Below are positions 7,077 through 11,636 of a stretch of 13,411 nt of DNA, in pieces. Location of the stretch: NCBI GenBank assembly GCA_903866285.1, contig CAIPMZ010000064.1, positions 1 through 13,411 on the forward strand. The letters are read 5' to 3'. The translations under genes were made by a program, and so were the position numbers. The notes under the pieces were generated by a model, which searched no databases, was not told where the DNA came from, and saw nothing but the letters and a program-made list of their open reading frames with translations. Within the stretch, counting starts at the first letter, position 1. Each line of letters starts with the position of its first letter. This stretch comes from an uncultured bacterium (GTDB lineage: Bacteria; Patescibacteriota; Minisyncoccia; Moranbacterales; GWC2-37-73).

Positions 7077-7283
7077 TTAAATATCGAGAATTTCCAAGTC
7101 ATCCAGGCTTGGCACTTGCGCTGTGTAGGTTAGATGGGAATAAAAACCATCACGGAGTGCTGGATCCGTAAAAATGGTAAGGATATAATATACTCCCAGT
7201 GGCTCTTGCTTGTACATAATTCCATCTCGTGCCTGGAGTGTCTTGCGCTCCTCATAGGCCCTGGCTTGTTCTGCTTTTGTCAT
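7077..7283 (-). CDS. Small unknown protein, 68 residues
   Basis: I do not recognise this protein. It starts MTKAEQARAYEERKTLQARD with a charged helical segment (1-20). It continues with a hydrophobic beta-like stretch (LGVYYILTIF, about 29-38) and ends acidic (SLDDLEILDI). There is no signal peptide, membrane span or cysteine motif. The main support for a real gene is its own strong terminator 9 bases after the stop. It has no SD; the bases upstream of the ATG are A/T only. On the minus strand TTGACT (at 7386-7381) could be its -35, but no clear -10 follows. It is isolated between the LCP gene and lepB and belongs to neither operon. Confidence 0.62.
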   Translation of the reverse strand: MTKAEQARAYEERKTLQARDGIMYKQEPLGVYYILTIFTDPALRDGFYSHLTYTAQVPSLDDLEILDI

Positions 7284-7503
7284 GATATTTATTTTTTATT
7301 GTTGGAGGAAAAAAATATCAAAAAAAATGATGTAAAAAAAGATTCAGAGCTGCTTGCTATTTTTTTAAAGATCGTTTTTTAGTCAAGCTATTTTTACCTT
7401 ATCAAAAGATACAGAAGTCTAATATGTTTTAATTAAAAAGTCAAGGGAGTCACAAATTTGGGTAAATTCGTTAAAATGGCTAATGTTAGCCAAAAAGTAA
7501 CCC
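7284..7503. other. Intergenic region between the divergent small gene and lepB
   Basis: No gene is supported here. The 7300-7380 part is A/T homopolymer-rich. An apparent SD on the plus strand (TTGGAGG near 7302-7308) is followed only by ATG-ATG-stop at 7328. A small hairpin GGCTA-ATGT-TAGCC lies at 7478-7491, just upstream of the lepB promoter, and could be an operator or a weak stop for leftward transcription. Nothing else is recognisable. Confidence 0.5.
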
Positions 7504-7532
7504 TTGCATTTGGGTCAAAAGCGTGGTATGCT
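7504..7532 (+). promoter_or_regulatory. Probable sigma-70-type promoter of lepB
   Basis: TTGCAT (7504-7509) and TATGCT (7527-7532) are separated by 17 bases. Each matches the consensus hexamer in four positions. The predicted start near 7539 gives a leader of about 78 nt. Confidence 0.6.
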
Positions 7533-7590
7533 AGAGGGCGTGAAGTTGAAAGCGTGCCCCGTGATGAGAGAAGCGAGTTTTACGAGGTGA

Positions 7591-7614
7591 ATAAAGTAAT
7601 AAAGTTATAAAGTT
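7591..7614 (+). repeat. Three tandem 8-mers (ATAAAGTW) just before lepB
   Basis: ATAAAGTA, ATAAAGTT and ATAAAGTT stand in direct tandem at 7591-7598, 7599-7606 and 7607-7614, ending 2 bases before the lepB ATG. They occupy the place where an SD would be, and none is present. This is another example of a junction word array, here without an inverted arm. Confidence 0.6.
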
Positions 7615-7616
7615 AA

Positions 7617-8264
7617 ATGCAAGAAGACCTAAAAAACCCAAAAAAAGAGGTAGTTGAGCCAGAAAATGAAGAGCAGGTCTATTATGGCGTGGGTAGTTTT
7701 TTGTTGGAGGTGGTCAAGGTTTTTGTCTGGGCGTTGGTGATTATCGTTCCAGTTCGGGTTTTTCTTTTTCAGCCATTTCGCGTCCAAGGAGCTAGTATGC
7801 AACCAAATTTTCAAAATAACGATTATTTAGTGGTTAATGAGTTTGCCTATAAGCAAACGGAGGTTAATTTATTGGGTGCGCATCTTTTTACAGTTGGGAC
7901 GACGAAAGATTTAAAGCGAGGCGAGGTGGTCGTTTTCCGTTATCCAAAAAATCCGCAGCAGTATTTTATTAAAAGAGTAATTGGCTTGCCAGGGGAACAA
8001 ATTAAAATTGCCGATGGTCGGGTTAAACTTTTCAGTCAAGGTAATTCCGAAGGTGAAATTTTGGATGAAAGTGCTTATTTGCCAAAAGGTTTAGCTACGA
8101 GCGGTACGGTTGAAATTACGCTTAGTCAGGATCAGTATTTCGTGCTTGGTGATAATCGTGCGAACAGTTCAGATTCCCGAGTCTGGGGACCCTTGCCGAA
8201 AAGTGATGTCATCGGAAAAGTTTTAATCAGAGCCTGGCCATTTGAAAAAGCGGAAATACTCTAA
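7617..8264 (+). CDS. lepB: Signal peptidase I
   Basis: A 215-residue membrane-bound serine/lysine protease that removes signal peptides on the outer face of the cytoplasmic membrane. An acidic cytoplasmic tail (1-25) is followed by one membrane segment (about 30-50, LLEVVKVFVWALVIIVPVRV). The nucleophile is S60 in GASMQPNF, the general base is K119 in YFIKRVIGLPGE, and box E is GDNRANSSDSR (178-188). The length and single N-terminal span match the short Gram-positive-type enzymes. The ATG at 7617 has no SD. The gene has its own promoter (7504-7532), and the hairpin after the stop (8263-8388) suggests separate transcription from hisS. All catalytic residues are present. Confidence 0.96.
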   Translation: MQEDLKNPKKEVVEPENEEQVYYGVGSFLLEVVKVFVWALVIIVPVRVFLFQPFRVQGASMQPNFQNNDYLVVNEFAYKQTEVNLLGAHLFTVGTTKDLKRGEVVVFRYPKNPQQYFIKRVIGLPGEQIKIADGRVKLFSQGNSEGEILDESAYLPKGLATSGTVEITLSQDQYFVLGDNRANSSDSRVWGPLPKSDVIGKVLIRAWPFEKAEIL

Positions 8265-8388
8265 TAATTTTCAATGATCAATTTTCAATTTACAATTAAG
8301 GTTCAATTCCTTAATTTCTAAATATTTGAAAATTAAATCACTGGAAATTCAATGAAAATTGTGAATTGTGAATTGAAAATTATTTTTT
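8263..8388 (+). repeat. Palindromic word-array element with T-run, lepB-hisS junction
   Basis: AATAATTTTCAAT (8263-8275) is the exact reverse complement of ATTGAAAATTATT (8372-8384), giving a 13-bp outer stem. The interior is made of variants of the same words (CAATTTTCAATTT on the left, GTGAATTGTGAATTG on the right). The left arm starts inside the lepB stop codon and the right arm ends in T6 (8383-8388), so the element may also terminate lepB. The long loop makes it an atypical terminator. Its architecture matches the junction elements at 3172, 4385, 5143 and 10663, with a different word. Confidence 0.75.
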
Positions 8389-8410
8389 AACTTTAAATAA
8401 ATTATTTAAT

Positions 8411-8438
8411 TTTCCAATAAATTAATCGTTAGTATAAA
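8411..8438 (+). promoter_or_regulatory. Possible promoter of hisS
   Basis: TTTCCA (8411-8416) and TATAAA (8433-8438) are 16 bases apart. An alternative -10, TAAAAT (8443-8448), would place the transcript start almost on the ATG at 8458. The region is very AT-rich, so such hits are easy to find by chance. Confidence 0.35.
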
Positions 8439-8457
8439 TTGATAAAATCTAACTGTT

Positions 8458-9936
8458 ATGGCAAAAGTTAAACTTTTAAAAAAGCAAACTCTAAAAAAAA
8501 TGGATAAAAAAACAACTAAGGTTAAGGCTGCGAAAGCTGTAATTGTTGCAAAAAAAAGTTTAAAGCCGTTTGCTGGAAAGGCCAAGGGAAAAATTAGACC
8601 GCAAGTTGAAGAAGAAATTTTAATGCAACCTCCACGCGGGATGCGAGATTTATTACCTGGCGATCAGCCGTATTGGGACCAGCTTCGTCGCGTAGTTTCT
8701 CGGATGGCTTTAGAGTATGGTTTTCAGCGCATTGATACGCCAGCCGTAGAATATGCGAATTTATTTATTCGTTCAATTGGTGGAGGCACGGATATTGTCG
8801 ATAAGGAAATGTATATTTTTAACTCTAAAGGTGGCGATAAGCTTTCCCTACGTCCAGAAATGACCGCGGGTATCGTGAGGGCGTATATTCAACATGGAAT
8901 GAATGTCCTTTCAAAACCAGTGAAGCTTTTTTCAATTGGTCCAGTTTATCGTTATGACCGTCCGCAAGAAGGTCGTTATCGCGAACATTTTCAAGCTAAT
9001 TTCGATGCTTTTGGCGAGCAAGATCCAATTTTGGACGCGCAACTTATTCAACTAGCGCATCGCGTTGTCACTAGCTTGGGGATTAAAAACGTCCAATTTC
9101 AAATTAATTCTTTGGGTTGTCCGAAATGTCGTAAGGAGTATCAGGAGCTATTGGTGGCTTATTTTGAATCGAAAAAGCAAAAGCTATGCCTAAACTGTAA
9201 ACGTAGACTAGAGACAAACCCTTTGCGGATTTTAGACTGTAAAGAAGATAAATGCATTCAAGTGGCAGAACTAGCGCCGCAGTCAGTTGACAGGCTTTGT
9301 CCAGATTGTCGCGTCCATTTTAAAAATATTTTAGAATATTTAGACGAACTTGACCTGCCGTACGTTATCAATCCACGTTTAGTGCGCGGTCTTAGTTATT
9401 ACAGTAAAACCGTTTTTGAAATTTGGTCTAATGACGAAGATGGGAAGAAACATTCTTTGGGTGGCGGGGGACGCTATGATTATCTAGTTGAGCAACTCGG
9501 TGGCGAACATACCCCAGCCATTGGCTTTGGTTTGGGCCTGGACCGTTTAGTCGCGGAAATGAAAAGAGTCCACGCTAAATCATACACTGGACCGAAACCA
9601 AAAGTTTTCCTAGCGCAACTAGGGGATTTAGCTAAGAAAAAGAGTCTGCGAATTTTCGCAGAACTGCAAAAAAATGGAATCTTGGTAGCGGAAAGTTTTG
9701 GACGCGGAAGTCTAAAATCGCAACTGCGCGTGGCTGACCGAGTTGGCGTGGAAATTACGCTGATTATTGGTCAAAAGGAAGCTTTGGACGAAACGGTGAT
9801 TATTAAGGATATGACTAGTGGAACGCAAGAAACGGTGACGAATGAGAAGTTGGTCAATTCCGTGAAAAAGATTTTAAAGAATAATGTGGTGGTTTCGCAT
9901 AGCGATGAGTTAAAAATGCAGAGTGAAGGAGAATAA
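8458..9936 (+). CDS. hisS: Histidyl-tRNA synthetase with basic N-terminal extension
   Basis: 492 residues; typical HisRS has about 420. It charges tRNA-His with histidine. The class II core starts near M56 (PPRGMRDLLP, motif 1 region). Motif 2 is GPVYRYDRPQEGRYREHFQ (161-179), the histidine loop is VRGLSYYSKTVFEI (309-322) and motif 3 is AIGFGLGLDRL (354-364). An anticodon-binding domain spans about 380-475. The insertion carries eight cysteines (221/224, 244/247, 261, 266, 281/284) as in clostridial-type enzymes. Odd points: residues 1-50 are a Lys/Ala-rich tail, and the usual LDYY reads LSYY (S313). The tail is in frame without stops, but an ATG at 8623 (M56, GAAGAAG upstream) would give the standard length, so the start is uncertain. 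Its stop is immediately followed by the rpsU promoter. Confidence 0.95.
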   Translation: MAKVKLLKKQTLKKMDKKTTKVKAAKAVIVAKKSLKPFAGKAKGKIRPQVEEEILMQPPRGMRDLLPGDQPYWDQLRRVVSRMALEYGFQRIDTPAVEYANLFIRSIGGGTDIVDKEMYIFNSKGGDKLSLRPEMTAGIVRAYIQHGMNVLSKPVKLFSIGPVYRYDRPQEGRYREHFQANFDAFGEQDPILDAQLIQLAHRVVTSLGIKNVQFQINSLGCPKCRKEYQELLVAYFESKKQKLCLNCKRRLETNPLRILDCKEDKCIQVAELAPQSVDRLCPDCRVHFKNILEYLDELDLPYVINPRLVRGLSYYSKTVFEIWSNDEDGKKHSLGGGGRYDYLVEQLGGEHTPAIGFGLGLDRLVAEMKRVHAKSYTGPKPKVFLAQLGDLAKKKSLRIFAELQKNGILVAESFGRGSLKSQLRVADRVGVEITLIIGQKEALDETVIIKDMTSGTQETVTNEKLVNSVKKILKNNVVVSHSDELKMQSEGE

Positions 9937-9964
9937 TTGACTTATTTTGGATTATCCTTATAAT
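9937..9964 (+). promoter_or_regulatory. Strong sigma-70-type promoter of the rpsU leader
   Basis: TTGACT (9937-9942) and a perfect TATAAT (9959-9964) are 16 bases apart, the best promoter match in the window. It begins on the base after the hisS stop codon. The predicted start near 9971 lies about 430 nt ahead of the rpsU ATG. Confidence 0.75.
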
Positions 9965-9983
9965 AAGTTAGTTAAGTGTATTC

Positions 9984-10091
9984 GCTTGCATACGTTTTTC
10001 TTTTTATCTCAGTGAAAGTGTTTCTCGGCTGTTGAACTTTTTAACATCAAAGTAAACCACTTTCAAGCGAAAAAAGAAAAAGTATGCTCGC
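9984..10091 (+). other. Long rod-like hairpin at the 5' end of the rpsU leader
   Basis: Left arm 9984-10020 pairs with right arm 10058-10091. There is an 11-bp helix (9995-10005 with 10071-10081, TTTTTCTTTTT against AAAAAGAAAAA), extended outward by 6 bp (GCATAC with GTATGC, one bulged G at 9994) and 2 bp more. A second 7-bp helix, GAAAGTG (10014-10020) with CACTTTC (10058-10064), lies inside beyond an internal loop. The apical region 10021-10057 is open with a minor stem. The hairpin starts about 13 nt from the predicted transcript start. I see no hallmark of tmRNA, RNase P RNA or SRP RNA; it could be a leader structure or a separate small RNA. Confidence 0.6.
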
Positions 10092-10126
10092 TCAGTATTT
10101 AGGAAAGTGTAAGAAGAAAAGTATAG

Positions 10127-10371
10127 TTTTTTTAATCAGCGTAGTCTTAGTAAAAGGATCAGATTCGAGGATAGAATTTTACGGGACTCTAAATTTTTTG
10201 GCAAAATCGTAGATGTTTTTTTAATCAACGTAGTCCCAGTAAAAATTCTCAAGACCACCTAATGATTGATTTTGGTTGGTGAGTGTGTTTCGCCTTCGGC
10301 TCGTCTTGTGAAAGATTAAGCTTGAGAGTAGAATTTTACGGGACTCTAAATTTTTTGGCAAAATCGTAGAT
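10127..10371 (+). repeat. Duplicated two-part module in the rpsU leader
   Basis: Segment a, 29 nt, occurs at 10127-10155 and 10216-10244 (three mismatches; T7-AATCA then CGTAGTC and AGTAAAA). Segment b, 43 nt, occurs at 10172-10214 and 10329-10371 and is identical (contains TTTTACGGGACTCTAAA). The order is a-b-a'-b'; a and b are 16 bases apart, a' and b' 84 bases apart. Part of a' (10232-10249, AGTCCCAGTAAAAATTCT) is complementary to the start of b (10173-10188) and of b' (10330-10345) except for bulged bases, so b:a' and a':b' hairpins exclude each other. The extra spacer of a' and b' contains a GCC-TTC-GGC mini-stem. No protein-coding frame is convincing. Confidence 0.85.
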
Positions 10372-10395
10372 TTTGATAAAATTTGAGAAAGGAGG
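10359..10395 (+). promoter_or_regulatory. Hairpin next to the strong SD of rpsU
   Basis: CAAAATC (10359-10365) pairs with GATTTTG (10369-10375) around loop GTA, and the stem can be extended by U-A pairs (10353-10356 with 10378-10381). The SD AAAGGAGG (10388-10395) follows about 6 nt after the extended stem, 8 nt before the ATG at 10404. This is the only textbook SD among the genes of the window. A hairpin this close to the SD could control ribosome access. Confidence 0.65.
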
Positions 10396-10403
10396 TTTTT
10401 CAT

Positions 10404-10652
10404 ATGATTGAAGTAAGAAAAAAAGAAAAGGAAACAACGGAAAGTCTGATGCGACGATTTTCACGCAAGATGCAACAAAGCGGTGTGCTTGTTCGTGCTC
10501 GCCGAACGCGATTTTTAAAGGACGAGAAGAGTAAAACTGAGAAACGCGACGAAGCGCTCTATAAAGTGAAAATTCGCAAAGAAATTGACAAGCTTAAAAA
10601 ACTTGGAAAATTTGATGATGAAGCGTTGAAAAACATCAAACGCAAAATGTAA
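10404..10652 (+). CDS. rpsU: Small ribosomal subunit protein bS21
   Basis: 82 residues, rich in Lys and Arg. bS21 binds the 30S platform near the 3' end of 16S rRNA, where the anti-SD lies, and helps initiation. Family signature: IEVRKKEKETTESLMRRFSR (2-21) followed by MQQSGVLVRARRTRF. The C-terminal extension (about residues 55-82, basic and helical) makes it longer than E. coli S21 (71). The start at 10404 is fixed by the SD AAAGGAGG 8 nt upstream; an in-frame TTG at 10383 would translate the SD itself and is rejected. The promoter at 9937 and the leader of about 430 nt suggest regulated expression. yqeY follows after a palindromic gap, a common pairing in bacteria, probably co-transcribed. 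Confidence 0.95.
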   Translation: MIEVRKKEKETTESLMRRFSRKMQQSGVLVRARRTRFLKDEKSKTEKRDEALYKVKIRKEIDKLKKLGKFDDEALKNIKRKM

Positions 10653-10662
10653 AACAACTAAA

Positions 10663-10778
10663 CTGATTTGCACTGATTTGGGACGGATGCTCAACGGATC
10701 ACGGATTGCTGATTTAAATATCACATCCTCGGCCTGTGAAAATCCGTCAATAATCCGTGTCAATCCGTAATCAAAAAT
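10663..10778 (+). repeat. Palindromic word-array element (ACGGATT), rpsU-yqeY junction
   Basis: The left arm (10663-10715) has variants of ACGGATT and CTGATTT. The right arm (10739-10778) has the complements (AATCCGT three times). The best pairing is of the ACGGAT words with ATCCGT words, with gaps. A small stem TCACA/TGTGA (10720-10738) caps the structure. The right arm runs up to the yqeY ATG, leaving no room for an SD. There is no T-run, so termination here is not expected and the two genes may share a transcript. Confidence 0.7.
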
Positions 10779-11240
10779 ATGAATTTAAAAGAACAAATTA
10801 CCTCAGATCTTAAAACTGCGATGAAAGCTGGCGACGCCGTTCGTCGGGATACTTTGCGTTTGATTGATAGCGCAATTAAAAATGTTGAAATTGAAAAAAA
10901 TAAACGCGAGGTTGGACTGACGGAGGAAGAAATTCTGGAAGTTATTGCGCGCGCCGTTAAACAGCGTCAAGATAGCATCCGCCAATTTGAAGCGGGTGGG
11001 CGACCTGATTTAGCCGAAAAAGAAAAAATTGAACTTGAAATAATCATGCCATATTTACCAGCCCAGCTTTCGCCGGCTGAAATTGAAACAGTGGTGGCTG
11101 AAATTTTGGCCACCAGTGAAAATCCAACCCTGGCTGACCTTGGAAAAATCATGGGTCAGGCTATGGCCCAGCTTAAAGGCAAAGCCGATGGCAATCTTGT
11201 CCGCGAAATTGTGAAAAGCCAGCTTGAAAGCAGGTCGTAA
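10779..11240 (+). CDS. yqeY: YqeY-family (GatB/YqeY domain) protein
   Basis: 153 residues, close to the usual length of about 150. An N-terminal helical bundle starts MNLKEQITSDLKTAMKAGDA, with RRDTLRLIDSAIKN (22-35) and KQRQDSIRQF (61-70). YLPAQLS (92-98) then leads into the tail domain (about 96-153) related to the C-terminal tRNA-contacting domain of GatB of the amidotransferase GatCAB, with GKADGNLV (134-141). YqeY proteins are soluble and their function is not well established; a tRNA-related role is inferred from the GatB relationship and the frequent rpsU neighbour. The ATG at 10779 has no SD. A clear terminator follows at 11269-11298, closing the rpsU-yqeY unit. Confidence 0.94.
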   Translation: MNLKEQITSDLKTAMKAGDAVRRDTLRLIDSAIKNVEIEKNKREVGLTEEEILEVIARAVKQRQDSIRQFEAGGRPDLAEKEKIELEIIMPYLPAQLSPAEIETVVAEILATSENPTLADLGKIMGQAMAQLKGKADGNLVREIVKSQLESRS

Positions 11241-11268
11241 AACATGATTTATTCTTATTGTCCCTAAG

Positions 11269-11298
11269 CGAATCAATTTCAGTGTTGATTCGTTTTTT
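11269..11298 (+). terminator. Intrinsic terminator after yqeY
   Basis: A perfect 8-bp stem (CGAATCAA with TTGATTCG) closes around an 8-base loop and is followed directly by T6. It lies 28 bases after the yqeY stop codon. Confidence 0.88.
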
Positions 11299-11436
11299 AT
11301 GAGTAAAAACCTTGAGTTGTTGCCGACTTGGTGATAAGATGAGGATAGTTTGAATCAATAATTTTGCGTAAAATGTGGAAACAATTTTGCGTTTAATTCA
11401 ATTTTTCTACTATTCAAACATATAAAGTAGGGAATT
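11299..11436. other. Intergenic region with nested small palindromes
   Basis: No gene is supported. GTTTGAAT (11348-11355) and ATTCAAAC (11412-11419) are exact inverted copies. Inside them CGTAAAAT (11367-11374) and ATTTTGCG (11384-11391) can form a hairpin with one G-U pair around a 9-base loop. They stand just upstream of the promoter at 11437 and may be operator sites for the regulator-like gene that follows, but this is speculative. Confidence 0.35.
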
Positions 11437-11464
11437 TTGGCAAAGTTGCAGGCTAAGTTATAAT
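11437..11464 (+). promoter_or_regulatory. Probable sigma-70-type promoter of the 37-codon ORF and ATPase gene
   Basis: TTGGCA (11437-11442) and a perfect TATAAT (11459-11464) are 16 bases apart. The expected start (11471-11472) coincides with the ATG at 11472, so the transcript may be leaderless. Confidence 0.65.
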
Positions 11465-11471
11465 TAAAAGC

Positions 11472-11585
11472 ATGAATCTAAATCTGAAAAATAATGAAGA
11501 TGATGATGCTCCGAAACTCCAAGATTTTGGGTTGGACTTTTCCGTGTATACTGACTTTAAAATGGAAAAACAAAGACTTGAATAA
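11472..11585 (+). CDS. Possible small protein of 37 residues, in frame with the next gene
   Basis: ATG at 11472 opens 37 codons ending in TAA (11583-11585). The peptide starts MNLNLKNNEDDDAPKLQDFG, acidic in the middle, and ends KMEKQRLE. I do not recognise it. It sits exactly where transcription from the 11437 promoter should begin, with no 5' leader. It is in the same frame as the ATPase gene; after the TAA the frame stays open for 17 codons to that gene's ATG at 11637, so the TAA is the only interruption. It may be a real leader protein, the 5' part of a longer gene broken by a stop, or chance. The sequence reads as protein-like but evidence is limited. Confidence 0.45.
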   Translation: MNLNLKNNEDDDAPKLQDFGLDFSVYTDFKMEKQRLE

Positions 11586-11636
11586 TATGGAGATTATTCC
11601 TATCCAATTTGCTGTAAAAATAAAACAATAGAAAAT

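Noticed and set aside
7134..7382. Plus-strand open frame of 82 codons over the 68-codon gene
   Set aside because: It overlaps the better-supported minus-strand gene, has no promoter, SD or terminator, and its end is homopolymer-rich.
7540..7590. Leader peptide ORF (GTG start, 16 codons) upstream of lepB
   Set aside because: Too short to separate from chance; no SD and no regulatory codon run or attenuator structure after it.
9984..10091. Assignment of the rod hairpin to tmRNA, RNase P RNA, SRP RNA or 6S RNA
   Set aside because: None of the conserved core sequences of the first three is visible, and a 6S call needs a covariance search.
10221..10403. Minus-strand open frame of 60 codons in the rpsU leader
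   Set aside because: It is made of the duplicated leader module read backwards, with no start signals.
10383..10403. TTG-start extension of rpsU by seven codons
   Set aside because: It would translate the SD itself; the ATG at 10404 has ideal spacing and gives the normal bS21 N-terminus.
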